A DNA stretch of 64,000 bases from positions 2,790,001 through 2,854,000 of the forward strand of contig NZ_AP025144.1 in assembly GCF_019977755.1 (NCBI RefSeq), read 5' to 3'. Shown here piece by piece: positions 16,605 to 27,939 of this stretch. A model generated the notes under the pieces. That model searched no databases. It saw nothing but the letters and a program-made list of their open reading frames with translations, and had not been told where the DNA came from. Positions within the stretch are counted from its first letter, which is position 1. Every line of letters begins with the position of its first letter. Both the position numbers and the translations under genes were made by a program. Origin of the DNA: Vibrio penaeicida. GTDB taxonomy: Bacteria; Pseudomonadota; Gammaproteobacteria; Enterobacterales; Vibrionaceae.

Positions 16605-17492
16605 TTAACGATTTGATTTCACCGTTATATTTCCATTAATCGTATTTTTGTTGGTCAGCTTCGCCAATAACCCACCCACTTTACTACGTATTTCTCGTCT
16701 ATCTACGATCATATCTAACGCGCCATGTTCCAATAAAAACTCGCTTCGCTGAAATTCATCTGGAAGTTTTTCGCGAACCGTCTGCTCAATGACTCGTCGC
16801 CCAGCAAATCCAATTCGGGCCTTAGGTTCGCCGATATTTATGTCACCAAGCATCGCTAGACTTGCCGATACGCCACCAAAGGTTTGGTCTGTTAGTACCG
16901 AAATATAAGGCAATCCCGCATCAGATAAACGCTTTAGGGCAGCACTCGTTTTGGACATTTGCATTAGGGACATTAAAGATTCCTGCATGCGGGCACCTCC
17001 ACAAGCAGAAAAACACACCAGCCCACATTCTGCATCAATAGCGGCCTCCACTGATCTAACGAAACGAGCACCCACCACCGATCCCATGGAGCCGACCATA
17101 AAAGAATATTCAAAAGCGCAAGCCACCACTGGTAACCCAAAAAGTTCACCTTTCATAGCAACTAAGGCATCTTTTTCACCCGTGCTTTTTTGAGCAAGCG
17201 TCAATCGCTCTTGATAGCGCTTTAAATCTTTAAAACCGAGAAGATCTTTTGGCTGGAGTTCACTCGCAATTTCACATCGATCTCCTTGGTCCAAAAAGAC
17301 ATCTAACCTACGTCGTGCCGCCATTCTCATGTGATAATCGCATTTAGGGCAGACCTCTAGGTTTTCCGCTACCGCAGCGCGATAGAGCGTGTGTTCACAC
17401 GAAGGGCATTGGGTCCAGACCCCATCCGGAATTGTGGATTTTCGTGTTCTGATTATGTTCTTTGTATCTAACAGCTTTTCTAACCAACTCAT
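16605..17492 (-). CDS. Acetyl-CoA carboxylase carboxyltransferase beta subunit paralogue (AccD-like)
   Basis: A 295-residue AccD homologue with the N-terminal zinc ribbon (CPSC at 29-32, CPKC at 48-51) and the crotonase-fold carboxyltransferase ([40 protein letters not shown]). With AccA it moves carboxyl from biotin to acetyl-CoA, making malonyl-CoA. Aligned by eye to E. coli AccD, it has Phe205 for Met203, Gln203 for Pro201 and Val133 for Gly131, and a shorter C-terminal tail. Met203 is the residue changed to Leu in the andrimid-resistant AdmT. It stands alone beside a divergent LysR gene, not in the usual truA-accD-folC setting, suggesting an extra, possibly inhibitor-tolerant copy. Confidence 0.9.
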   Translation of the reverse strand: MSWLEKLLDTKNIIRTRKSTIPDGVWTQCPSCEHTLYRAAVAENLEVCPKCDYHMRMAARRRLDVFLDQGDRCEIASELQPKDLLGFKDLKRYQERLTLAQKSTGEKDALVAMKGELFGLPVVACAFEYSFMVGSMGSVVGARFVRSVEAAIDAECGLVCFSACGGARMQESLMSLMQMSKTSAALKRLSDAGLPYISVLTDQTFGGVSASLAMLGDINIGEPKARIGFAGRRVIEQTVREKLPDEFQRSEFLLEHGALDMIVDRREIRSKVGGLLAKLTNKNTINGNITVKSNR

Positions 17493-17519
17493 TGGGCAAC
17501 CTTATTCAAATACCATACC

Positions 17520-17542
17520 TATCTGTGAGCACTCTCCAGATA
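17520..17542 (+). promoter_or_regulatory. Candidate LysR operator between accD paralogue and LysR gene
   Basis: TATCTG-N11-CAGATA (17520-17542) is a textbook T-N11-A dyad for a LysR-type regulator. It lies 28 bases upstream of the AccD start and about 90 before the LysR start. A wider inverted repeat, AATACCAT (17509-17516) and ATGGTATT (17551-17558), surrounds it. Confidence 0.5.
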
Positions 17543-17633
17543 AACCTTTCATGGTATTGCATTGTATAAGCCTACTTTTGGTAATAAAGTGGCGTAAATA
17601 GGATTCATAATCCAACAATATGGGACAGTTAGA

Positions 17634-18530
17634 ATGCTAGAGAAGATTGATCAGGTATGGCTCAAGAGCTTTCATTGTGTCTATGAAAACAACAGTTTTA
17701 AAAGAGCTTCTGAATTTCTCGACTTACCGACCTCCAACGTGAGTCGCCATGTTGCATTATTGGAAGAGAAGCTAAGCACACGACTTTTCGATAGAACGAC
17801 GCGCAAGATAGCCCCAACGGAAGCCGGCGAGCAGCTTTACACTCGCACACAACCACTGCTCAATAAACTCAATGATGCGCTTGAAGACATCACTCAACAC
17901 ACGAGTGAAGCCATGGGACAACTTAGGATTCTGATGCCCGACTCTCCTACATTAGCTGAGGCTGTTGTGTCTTTCTGTTCTCAGTACCCTTCCATTTCCT
18001 TGTGTTGCGATACCAGCATTCACCCGAAAGAGGATTTGCTGGATGGGTTTGACGTTGTTTTGAGTTTCCACCGCGGGAAACTTGCCGACAGCAATTGGAT
18101 TGCAAAAGAGATTAAACGCTGGCCAAGTGTGGTGGTGGCAGCACCGAAACTCATTCAAGCTCACCCTTCCCCTTTTCGGATTACCGATTTAAATCATGTA
18201 CCTTGTATTAGCAGTTTCTCCGTTTTGAATGGCACACCTTGGATCTTCAAAAATAAAAAAGGCGAACTTATCACACAGAAAGTGAACTCTTCATTTAGGG
18301 TAAACAGTGGGCATCTTGCTAAATCAGGGGCATTGGCTGGTCTTGGGTTTGCCATACTTCCAACGGAATTTTGCTGTGATGAAATCAATTCAGGTCTTCT
18401 CAATACCATTGAACTTGAATATGAACCTGAAGATTTGGTTCTGTATGCGTTTTATGCCTCTAGAAAACATTTGGCAAAGAAAACCGCCATGTTTATTGAA
18501 CATCTATTGCGGCAATCAAAAGCGGGTTAA
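17634..18530 (+). CDS. LysR-family regulator divergent from the accD paralogue
   Basis: A 298-residue LysR protein: helix-turn-helix NNSFKRASEFLDLPTSNVSRHVALLEEKLSTRLFDRTTRKIAPTEAGE in two segments (about residues 17-65), then the effector domain. Divergent arrangement and the T-N11-A dyad in the 141-base gap make the AccD paralogue its likely target. The effector could be an acyl-CoA-related metabolite or an inhibitor of carboxyltransferase, but this is speculation. Confidence 0.9.
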   Translation: MLEKIDQVWLKSFHCVYENNSFKRASEFLDLPTSNVSRHVALLEEKLSTRLFDRTTRKIAPTEAGEQLYTRTQPLLNKLNDALEDITQHTSEAMGQLRILMPDSPTLAEAVVSFCSQYPSISLCCDTSIHPKEDLLDGFDVVLSFHRGKLADSNWIAKEIKRWPSVVVAAPKLIQAHPSPFRITDLNHVPCISSFSVLNGTPWIFKNKKGELITQKVNSSFRVNSGHLAKSGALAGLGFAILPTEFCCDEINSGLLNTIELEYEPEDLVLYAFYASRKHLAKKTAMFIEHLLRQSKAG

Positions 18531-18553
18531 CGGAATTTTCTTGTTGAGTTTGA

Positions 18554-20533
18554 CTAACTCTTTTTGGTGGAAGTTCCGCGCTTTCTCGTAGTCCCTGACT
18601 TTTTCGCTGTGCTTTTTCCAGTGCTGCGGCGCTTTTTGTAGGCTGGTCGCTCTACTTTGGGTAAGTGCCTGAGCGATTCTGGAACAGGACCAAGTTTTAC
18701 TGTTTCCATTAAACCCGTAATTTTGGATTCCAATGCTTGCATAAAAGGTTGGTAGGCTTGGTTGCGCTCTGCCATACCTTGAAGTTGATGCTCCCAATTG
18801 GCGGTCATGTCTGGGTAGGTGGACTCGTTCGGCAGAGCATGAATCAAACCTCTACCGGCCGGAGAACTTAAAATAGATTTGCCTTGGCGGGTAAGCAATT
18901 GGCGCTTGAATAGAGTGTCTAGAATGCCAGCTCGTGTGGCTTCTGTTCCTAACCCATCGGTTTCACGTAGGATTTTTTTGAGCTCTTTGTCTTCCACAAA
19001 TCGGGAAATACCCGTCATGGCTTGAAGTAATGTGGCTTCGGTGAAATGCTTGGGCGGTTCTGTTTTTCTGTCTTTTATTTCACCTTCACGGCAAGTAAGT
19101 ACCGTTCCTTCTGGTAAGGGAGGAACTGTATCGACACCTTCTTCTTTCTCTGCTTTGTCTTTCCCCATCAGTATTTTCCATCCTGGATCAATCAACTGCT
19201 TACCAGACGCAACAAATGTTCCACCAGCGATATCAAAGATCAGCTTAGCTTCTGCAAATACGGCTGGTGGGTAGAATTGCATAAGATACTGACGGGCAAT
19301 CTGTTGGTAAATCTTCATTTCATTACCAGAAAGCCCGTTTACCGATGCTTTTTTGGGTGTTGGAATGATGGCATGGTGGGCATCGACTTTGCTGTCGTTC
19401 CACGCTTTTGATTTACGGGACAAGTCTGCACCTTGAACCGCCTGAGCAAGCTCTTTAGCGTTATTGCTAATAGCATCGGTTACCGACGCAGCTTGCCCAA
19501 AATGCTCCACCGGTAAATATCGGCTATCTGAACGTGGGTAGGTAATCAGTTTGTGTTTTTCATACAGCGATTGGCAAACATTCAGCACATCTTGCGCACT
19601 CATACCAAAACGTTTTGCAGCATCGATTTGTAATGCGGAAAGTGAATACGGGAGCGGCGCGGCTTGCTTGGTTTGTTTTTGTTCCGACTTCGTTACCGTA
19701 GCAGGCTGATTAGCGATACGTGAGGCGACGTTCTCTACCAGTTTTCGGTTGAGTACTCTGCCCTCTTCATCTTGCCAAGGCTTACAGGCTTCGCTCGGTT
19801 TCCAGCGAGCACGAATATCAAAGCTGCTATTTTGATCTTGGTAAGGGATCAGCGCATGAAGGGTAAAATAGTCTCGCGGGACAAAATTCTCGATTTCTTC
19901 GTCTCGACGAACCACCAAACCCAGCACAGGGGTTTGAACACGCCCTACCGATAATACGCCTTGATAACCGGCTTTTTGACCAAGCAAGGTATACGCCCGC
20001 GACATGTTCATGCCATACAGCCAATCGGCACGGGAACGAGCGAGCGCCGATACAGAAAGAGGAATGAAATCACGGTTACTGCGAAGCTGAGAAAGTGCAC
20101 GCTTGACCGCAGGTAAGTTTAAGTCACTGATCAGCAACCTTTCCATGTTCTCTTTTTTGCCTTTGGGGACTTTGCAGTAATCAATCACTTCGTCCACCAG
20201 CAGTTGCCCTTCACGATCTGGGTCGCCAGCATGAACAAGGTGGCTACTTTCTTTTAATAGCTTACGGATCACCGTGAGCTGTTTGCTTGACGTCTTACGA
20301 GGTCTGAGCTGCCATTGGTCTGGAACAATTGGCAGGTCATTCATGTTCCATTTTTTGTAACGTTCATCGTAGACATCGGGCTCCACCTGTTCCAACAAGT
20401 GACCGATACACCAAGTAACGATGTCACCATTCCCACAACGAATAAAACCATTTTCGTTTTTTTGAGGCTTGGGTAGAGCTGCAGCAATCGCGCGCCCTAA
20501 GCTGGGTTTTTCGGCAATGATGAGTCGAGACAT
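18554..20533 (-). CDS. topB: DNA topoisomerase III
   Basis: A 659-residue type IA topoisomerase (E. coli TopB is 653). The Toprim domain shows MSRLIIAEKPSLGRAIA and HAGDPDREGQLLVDEV; the active-site Tyr is in LITYPRSDSRYL; LGTEATRAGI lies further on. The C-terminus is a basic Lys/Arg/Thr/Ser tail. It decatenates DNA and resolves replication intermediates. The frame continues upstream to 20569, but the family starts at MSRLIIAEKPS (20533). Confidence 0.95.
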   Translation of the reverse strand: MSRLIIAEKPSLGRAIAAALPKPQKNENGFIRCGNGDIVTWCIGHLLEQVEPDVYDERYKKWNMNDLPIVPDQWQLRPRKTSSKQLTVIRKLLKESSHLVHAGDPDREGQLLVDEVIDYCKVPKGKKENMERLLISDLNLPAVKRALSQLRSNRDFIPLSVSALARSRADWLYGMNMSRAYTLLGQKAGYQGVLSVGRVQTPVLGLVVRRDEEIENFVPRDYFTLHALIPYQDQNSSFDIRARWKPSEACKPWQDEEGRVLNRKLVENVASRIANQPATVTKSEQKQTKQAAPLPYSLSALQIDAAKRFGMSAQDVLNVCQSLYEKHKLITYPRSDSRYLPVEHFGQAASVTDAISNNAKELAQAVQGADLSRKSKAWNDSKVDAHHAIIPTPKKASVNGLSGNEMKIYQQIARQYLMQFYPPAVFAEAKLIFDIAGGTFVASGKQLIDPGWKILMGKDKAEKEEGVDTVPPLPEGTVLTCREGEIKDRKTEPPKHFTEATLLQAMTGISRFVEDKELKKILRETDGLGTEATRAGILDTLFKRQLLTRQGKSILSSPAGRGLIHALPNESTYPDMTANWEHQLQGMAERNQAYQPFMQALESKITGLMETVKLGPVPESLRHLPKVERPAYKKRRSTGKSTAKKSGTTRKRGTSTKKS

Positions 20534-20559
20534 AAATGTGAAAAGATTCAGATAAAACA

Positions 20560-20585
20560 AAAGCCACATTATCTAATGTGGCTTT
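20560..20585 (-). terminator. Terminator of the nitroreductase gene
   Basis: AAAGCCACATT (20560-20570) and AATGTGGCTTT (20575-20585) form an 11-bp stem with a four-base loop. On the minus strand it lies 62 bases past the nitroreductase stop and is followed by TGTTTTATC. It separates that gene from topB. Confidence 0.85.
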
Positions 20586-20647
20586 CAGAATGCAAGAAAA
20601 ACTGTTTTTTTATACAGTCGTTTGGTGTTAATACCGAATCTAGGTCG

Positions 20648-21196
20648 CTATAGAAATTCGATAAATTGGCTTAAATCACGCTCTGGCACTTTCATTGGCG
20701 TGCAGCCCGGAGTACCCACGTAAAGGAAGCCGACGATTTCGTCTTTGCCTTCTAAGCCAAATGCTTCGTGTACCTTCGGGTGGAACATCCAGGCTCCTGA
20801 GCGCCAAAACGCTTGGAAACCTTGCGCGACAGCGGCCATTTGCATGGCTTGAACAGCACATCCGGCAGAAAGGTATTGTTCCAGTGCGGGCACTTTTTCG
20901 TGCTCAGTAACTTTGGCGATAACGGTAATCACCATAGGGGCACGAAAAGGGGCGTTTTTCAGTTTTTCTATCACCGCTTCTTCACTGTTTTCCGCTTCAG
21001 CGGCTGATACCAAAATATCTGCAAGCTTTGCCAACCCTTCACCTTGTGAAATCACAAAACGCCAAGGGGTTAACCCAGCATGGTCAGGGGCGCGAAGCCC
21101 AGCTTTGATGATATTTTGAAGTGCTTCCCCTTCTGGCGCGGGCGCCGAAAGCTTAGCGATTGAACGACGATTCAATAAAAGGTCTAACGCTTCCAT
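20648..21196 (-). CDS. ydjA: Nitroreductase family protein YdjA
   Basis: A 182-residue minimal FMN nitroreductase closely matching E. coli YdjA in layout: LLLNRRSIAKL (FMN phosphate), AGLRAPDHAGLTPWRFVI, KNAPFRAPMVITVIAK, LSAGCAVQAMQMAAVAQGFQAFWRSG and IVGFLYVGTP. It reduces nitro or quinone-like compounds with NAD(P)H; the physiological substrate is unsettled. It lies between fadH and topB with its own terminator. Confidence 0.93.
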   Translation of the reverse strand: MEALDLLLNRRSIAKLSAPAPEGEALQNIIKAGLRAPDHAGLTPWRFVISQGEGLAKLADILVSAAEAENSEEAVIEKLKNAPFRAPMVITVIAKVTEHEKVPALEQYLSAGCAVQAMQMAAVAQGFQAFWRSGAWMFHPKVHEAFGLEGKDEIVGFLYVGTPGCTPMKVPERDLSQFIEFL

Positions 21197-21246
21197 TTGA
21201 AGTCCTTGTTTGTTTTTTTCAAATGTAGCATAAACCTACTCAAATT

Positions 21247-21269
21247 TAGCCCCCGTTTTTCAGGGGCTA
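21247..21269 (-). terminator. Hairpin downstream of fadH
   Basis: TAGCCCC (21247-21253) pairs with GGGGCTA (21263-21269). On the minus strand it is 10 bases past the fadH stop; the following AAATTTGAG is a weak T tract, so termination may be partial. Confidence 0.55.
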
Positions 21270-21278
21270 TTTCTGTGT

Positions 21279-23291
<2,013 letters not shown>

Positions 23292-23452
23292 TCACTTTAA
23301 TTTTATAGTAATGGTATGACCACTCTAAAAGCCAGAAAACAAAAAATCAAACACCTGTTTACATTTTTACAACAACGATCAATCTTCTGTGTTTTTCTTC
23401 GCTAAGATCACGTAGGATGGAGCGATTAGCTAAGTACTTGTATTGGAAAGAC

Positions 23453-25303
23453 ATGAAAAAGATATTTCGAGTTATAGGATTGATTTTTAAGTGGATATGG
23501 AAAGCGATTTCTTTCCTACGTGTTGCCATCATCAACCTATTCTTTTTATTTTCTTTAGCGATCATCTATTTCGTTTACACCCAAGCCGATACCACTGCAC
23601 CTGTTGTGCAAGAAAAATCGGCGCTTGTCATGAATTTGTCCGGTCCGATAGTGGAGCAAAGCAGCTACGTTGCTCCTATGGATTCTTTCACTGGATCGTT
23701 ACTCGGCAGTGAACTGCCAAAAGAGAACGTTTTGTTTGATATTGTCGAAGCGATTAGACACGCGCAAAACGACGACAACGTGACGGGTTTGGTTTTAGCG
23801 CTGCGTGAAATGCCAGAAACCAATCTGACCAAACTTCGCTACATTGCTAAAGCGCTGAACGAATTTAAAACCTCTGGCAAACCTGTTTATGCCATTGGTG
23901 ACTTTTACAACCAAAGCCAGTATTACTTGGCCAGTTACGCTGATAAAGTCTACTTGGCACCAGATGGTGCAGTACTGATGCAAGGCTATGGCGCATACAA
24001 TCTTTACTACAAAGACATGTTAGAAAAGCTGGATGTTAATACGCACGTGTTCCGAGTCGGCACCTACAAATCTGCGATTGAGCCATTCACTCGTAACGAC
24101 ATGTCTGAGGAAGCCAAAGAGTCGGCGTCTCGCTGGCTGACACAACTTTGGGATGCGTTCATTCATGATGTTGCACTAAACCGCCAAATTGAAGCCTCCA
24201 CGCTTGCGCCTAGTGAAGATGACATGTTGAAGTTGCTCAACGAAGCTAAAGGCGATTTAGCACAGCTTTCCAAAAACATTGGCTTAGTTGATGAACTGGC
24301 GACCAGACAGCAAGTCAGAAAAGCATTGGTTGAAGAGTTTGGTAGTAATGGCAACGACAGCTTTAATCACATCGGATACTACGAATACCTGGCAACAATG
24401 ACTCCGAAGTTGAATTTTGCTGCTGACGACGTCGGCGTAATTGTGGCCAGTGGCGCGATTATGGATGGTTTCCAACCTCGTGGAACGGTGGGCGGTGATA
24501 CGATTGCATCACTGATGCGCGACGCAAGAATTGACGACAAAATTAAAGCTGTTGTACTTCGAGTGGATAGCCCAGGCGGCAGTGCGTTTGCTTCTGAAGT
24601 CATTCGTAACGAAGTACAAGCTTTGCGTAATGCTGGAAAGCCCGTCGTTGTATCTATGTCAAGCTTGGCGGCTTCTGGTGGCTACTGGATTTCGATGAGT
24701 GCCGACAAAATCGTTGCACAACCGACTACCCTTACTGGCTCCATTGGCATATTCAGCGTGATTACAACGTTTGAGAAAGGCCTGAACAACCTTGGTATTT
24801 ATAACGATGGTATCGGCACTTCTCCTTTCTCTGGTATTGGCGTTACACGCGGGCTAACTCCTGCAGCATCGGAAGCGATTCAACTGGGTATTGAGCACGG
24901 CTACCAGCGCTTTATTGGTCTCGTTGGCGAAAACCGCGATATGAGTATTTCAGACGTTGATAAAGTCGCCCAAGGGCGTGTTTGGACAGCGAAAGATGCT
25001 ATGGAATTCGGGTTAGTCGACCAAATGGGCGACTTTGATGATGCCGTTAAGCTGGCTGCTGAATTGGCAGAACTGGATTCATACAACATTTACTGGGTAG
25101 AAGAGCCTCTATCTTCAACCGAACAGATCATTCAGGAGTTGATGCAAAATATCTCTGTGAAGCTAGGCATCGATATGAATAGCGTGTTACCTCAATCGCT
25201 ACAGCCTGTTGCCAACCAACTTAAGCAAGACCTAAGTGTGATGCAGAGCTTTAACGATCCTAAAGGGCACTATGCATTTTGCTTAAATTGCCAAGTTCAA
25301 TAG
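23453..25303 (+). CDS. sppA: Signal peptide peptidase SppA, 67K type
   Basis: A 616-residue SppA (E. coli 618), with the membrane anchor near the N-terminus (LRVAIINLFFLFSLAIIYFVY) and two tandem Clp/crotonase-like protease domains. The catalytic Lys lies in VGTYKSAIEPF of the first half, and the nucleophile Ser in SSLAASGGYW of the second. It degrades cleaved signal peptides at the inner membrane. The frame opens at 23417, but the ATG at 23453 has GGAAAG upstream and gives the family length. It precedes ansA, as in E. coli. Confidence 0.94.
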   Translation: MKKIFRVIGLIFKWIWKAISFLRVAIINLFFLFSLAIIYFVYTQADTTAPVVQEKSALVMNLSGPIVEQSSYVAPMDSFTGSLLGSELPKENVLFDIVEAIRHAQNDDNVTGLVLALREMPETNLTKLRYIAKALNEFKTSGKPVYAIGDFYNQSQYYLASYADKVYLAPDGAVLMQGYGAYNLYYKDMLEKLDVNTHVFRVGTYKSAIEPFTRNDMSEEAKESASRWLTQLWDAFIHDVALNRQIEASTLAPSEDDMLKLLNEAKGDLAQLSKNIGLVDELATRQQVRKALVEEFGSNGNDSFNHIGYYEYLATMTPKLNFAADDVGVIVASGAIMDGFQPRGTVGGDTIASLMRDARIDDKIKAVVLRVDSPGGSAFASEVIRNEVQALRNAGKPVVVSMSSLAASGGYWISMSADKIVAQPTTLTGSIGIFSVITTFEKGLNNLGIYNDGIGTSPFSGIGVTRGLTPAASEAIQLGIEHGYQRFIGLVGENRDMSISDVDKVAQGRVWTAKDAMEFGLVDQMGDFDDAVKLAAELAELDSYNIYWVEEPLSSTEQIIQELMQNISVKLGIDMNSVLPQSLQPVANQLKQDLSVMQSFNDPKGHYAFCLNCQVQ

Positions 25304-25335
25304 TTCTGACACTTAAACGTTAGCAACAACCTTTT

Positions 25336-25359
25336 AAATAGACGCTTCGGCGTCTATTT
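25336..25359 (+). terminator. Terminator of sppA
   Basis: AAATAGACGC (25336-25345), a TTCG tetraloop, then GCGTCTATTT (25350-25359) and a further T run: a classical intrinsic terminator 33 bases past the sppA stop. Confidence 0.9.
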
Positions 25360-25585
25360 TTTTATGCTGCTAAACTTATCTGTAAACACAACTTATCCAT
25401 AAACAAACTCAAACTTTGAAACCGTTTAGATAAGCTCGTCTTGTTCAGTGAAGGGGGCTTTATTATCGCAATTACACTTTTGTTAATTGGGATGCACTCT
25501 TCCAGTATTTCCTTCTGGGGTTTTGAGCAGAATTCGCTATAATCCCGCCATAATTACAACGTGTAACGAATAGAAACATAGCCCT

Positions 25586-26599
25586 ATGCAAAAAAAACAC
25601 ATATACATCGCTTATACTGGCGGCACTATTGGAATGCAAAAATCTGATCAAGGTTACATTCCAGTTGCTGGGTTTATGGAAAAACAACTTCAAAGCATGC
25701 CAGAATTTCATCGCTCTGAAATGCCCGATTACACCATTCACGAATACGATCCACTCATCGATTCATCCGATATGACGCCTATGGATTGGCAGCAAATCGC
25801 TGATGACATTCGTGACAACTATAACAACTACGATGGTTTCGTTATTCTTCATGGCACCGACACCATGGCTTATACTGCTTCGGCGCTTTCGTTTATGCTT
25901 GAAAACCTTGGTAAGCCAGTCATCGTTACGGGGTCGCAAATCCCTCTAGCAGAGCTGAGATCCGATGGGCAAGCCAATCTACTTAATGCATTACACATCG
26001 CGGCGAATTACCCGATTAATGAAGTCACGCTATTTTTCAATAACCAGTTGATGAGGGGAAATCGCAGTACCAAATCGCATGCTGATGGGTTTAATGCGTT
26101 TACGTCCCCTAACCTGCCAGCTCTGCTGGAAGCGGGTATTAACATTCAAGTAAGTAATTACATTGAAGTGGATAAAAAGCCTGCAGGCGATTTTAAAGTG
26201 CATAGCATTACCCCCCAGCCAATAGGTGTCATTACTATGTACCCTGGCATTTCACACGAGGTCATTCGAAATACGCTGCGCCAACCTGTGAACGCAATGA
26301 TTCTTCTGACCTTTGGTGTCGGAAATGCTCCACAAAATCCTGAGCTATTGGGTCATCTCAAAGAAGCCTCTGAACGCGGTGTAATTGTCGTGAACCTAAC
26401 GCAATGTCTCGCTGGCAAGGTAAACATGGGAGGCTATGCCACAGGGTGTGCTTTAGCAGAAGCTGGTGTTATCAGCGGGTACGATATGACGCCAGAGGCA
26501 GCACTTGCTAAATTGCACTACTTGCTGAGTCAAAACCTCGGCTACGAAGAGATAAAAAGCCAAATGCAAAAAATCCTGCGTGGTGAAATGAGCCTGTAG
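25586..26599 (+). CDS. ansA: Cytoplasmic L-asparaginase I
   Basis: A 337-residue type I asparaginase. The first catalytic Thr lies in AYTGGTIGM, the second in LHGTDTMAYTASAL, with Lys in GNRSTKSHADGFNAF. It hydrolyses asparagine to aspartate and ammonia in the cytoplasm; there is no signal peptide, separating it from periplasmic AnsB. A TATAAT at 25538-25543 is a likely -10 element. sppA lies upstream and yeaC convergent downstream. Confidence 0.94.
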   Translation: MQKKHIYIAYTGGTIGMQKSDQGYIPVAGFMEKQLQSMPEFHRSEMPDYTIHEYDPLIDSSDMTPMDWQQIADDIRDNYNNYDGFVILHGTDTMAYTASALSFMLENLGKPVIVTGSQIPLAELRSDGQANLLNALHIAANYPINEVTLFFNNQLMRGNRSTKSHADGFNAFTSPNLPALLEAGINIQVSNYIEVDKKPAGDFKVHSITPQPIGVITMYPGISHEVIRNTLRQPVNAMILLTFGVGNAPQNPELLGHLKEASERGVIVVNLTQCLAGKVNMGGYATGCALAEAGVISGYDMTPEAALAKLHYLLSQNLGYEEIKSQMQKILRGEMSL

Positions 26600-26646
26600 A
26601 ATGATGCATTTCTCACTACGAGAAATATTGATCATTAGAAAAAACA

Positions 26647-26672
26647 AGAGAGGAGGCAATTGCCTCCTCTCT
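26647..26672. terminator. Bidirectional terminator between ansA and yeaC
   Basis: A perfect 26-base palindrome (centre between 26659 and 26660, core GGAGGCAATTGCCTCC) lies between the convergent ansA and yeaC genes, with T-rich sequence following on the plus strand and A-rich sequence preceding. Confidence 0.85.
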
Positions 26673-26707
26673 TTGTATTTGACGTTCTTTATCGATGTGC
26701 TGTTGAT

Positions 26708-26992
26708 TTATTCTTTATCAATTTTGATTCGAGCAATCTCTTCTTCGCCTTTAGAAAATTCTTTCTTCAGCTCAACTTTGGATTTGAACTCAATTTCACC
26801 GCCCGCTGCAACAGACATATGCTGCGCTTCAGTATTGTGCTTGGATTGATACAGCATAACGGCTTGCATACAAGAGTCTCGCTGCTCTTGGTTTAACGGA
26901 GTACCATCCGGCCACTTACCCGTTTCTACAGCATAATTTAAGCGCTCGTACACCTCTGGGGTCATTGCTTCAATAAGTTGCTCTACATTCAC
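26708..26992 (-). CDS. yeaC: YeaC-like DUF1315 protein
   Basis: A 94-residue protein of the DUF1315/YeaC family: LIEAMTPEVYERLNYAVETGKWPDG, LNQEQRDSCMQAVMLYQ, then the conserved HNTEAQHMSV. Function unknown; it is a small cytosolic protein. The frame extends upstream to 27058, but family members start at the sequence NVEQLI, here a GTG at 26992 with AGGAAAG just before it. Confidence 0.85.
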   Translation of the reverse strand: MNVEQLIEAMTPEVYERLNYAVETGKWPDGTPLNQEQRDSCMQAVMLYQSKHNTEAQHMSVAAGGEIEFKSKVELKKEFSKGEEEIARIKIDKE

Positions 26993-27103
26993 TTTCTTTC
27001 CTAATTTTAAGTAAATAGGTTTTGAATAAGACCATATCCGGCTACTATGCTTAGTCAAGTAATGGACAACAAATTAGAGCATTAGATCACAAGCGGGATG
27101 CCA

Positions 27104-27934
27104 ATGATAAAAACTCGACTTCTTATTTGTATCGCTTCTGTAGCAACGCTTTCTGGATGTTTTGAAGCTCATCAAAACACAGGGGAATTGTGTGAAGCAA
27201 ATCCGACACTTAGGTGTGAAAAACTCAACATGCGCGACGGGCAATGTCGCATACCAAGAACAAATCTCATCTGGCACCGATATGACGCGCTGAGAAACAA
27301 TAACGTTGACAAGATACTGAAAGAATTTGAGATCTTACATGAATATCAACAATGTCTTGAGTTAGCGGCTCAGATACAACCCATAGACCAAAGTGATCTT
27401 AAAGAACGTCGATTCAATGCGCTGGTTCATACCTATGATGAACAGAAACGCATATTAAACGACTTAAAGTCGTCAACCGATCCTTACGCGTTGTACTTCC
27501 GCTGGACACAAGGCGATGATGACGCCCAACGTGAGTTCTTGCAATTGGAAGGAACGGAGAAACTCAATACCGCCAAACTTCAATATGCGTTAGCTACCTA
27601 CTACGCGAACCGAGATCGCAATAAGACACTCATTCTTCTTGAAAATGCCTTAACGCTCACCAAAAAAGGTGAGCTAAATAACGAGGTGATTAAGTCATTA
27701 GCCAGTACTAATCAATCGCTCGGGAACTTGGAATACGCATATATTTGGGCAATGGTAGGCAAAGAGTTTGAGCTACCTATTGCCTCAGATAGAAACCTTA
27801 GAAGAATGTATCCATACCCAGAGGAAAAGCTAGATAAGCTAAACGACTTGGCTGATGATGTGGCTGATTCCGTCAAAAGTGGGCTTTACAAACCGTCTTT
27901 GATTCCGGAAATAGACACACTCAGAAAATGGTAA
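27104..27934 (+). CDS. DUF2989 lipoprotein
   Basis: A 276-residue lipoprotein with signal MIKTRLLICIASVATLSGC; Cys19 would be lipidated. The mature part has a Cys-rich stretch (CEANPTLRCEKLNMRDGQCR) and then helical repeats resembling TPR-like packing (AKLQYALATYYANRDRNKTLILLENALTLTKKGE in two segments). It looks like the Vibrio DUF2989 family, of unknown function. An ATG six bases earlier (27098) is possible, but spacing to GCGGG favours 27104. Confidence 0.8.
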   Translation: MIKTRLLICIASVATLSGCFEAHQNTGELCEANPTLRCEKLNMRDGQCRIPRTNLIWHRYDALRNNNVDKILKEFEILHEYQQCLELAAQIQPIDQSDLKERRFNALVHTYDEQKRILNDLKSSTDPYALYFRWTQGDDDAQREFLQLEGTEKLNTAKLQYALATYYANRDRNKTLILLENALTLTKKGELNNEVIKSLASTNQSLGNLEYAYIWAMVGKEFELPIASDRNLRRMYPYPEEKLDKLNDLADDVADSVKSGLYKPSLIPEIDTLRKW

Positions 27935-27939
27935 AGACC

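Noticed and set aside
16605..17492. Arg232 of the AccD paralogue (Pro230 in E. coli) as a resistance mark
   Set aside because: From memory, ordinary Vibrio AccD proteins also have [10 protein letters not shown] here, so it is not diagnostic.
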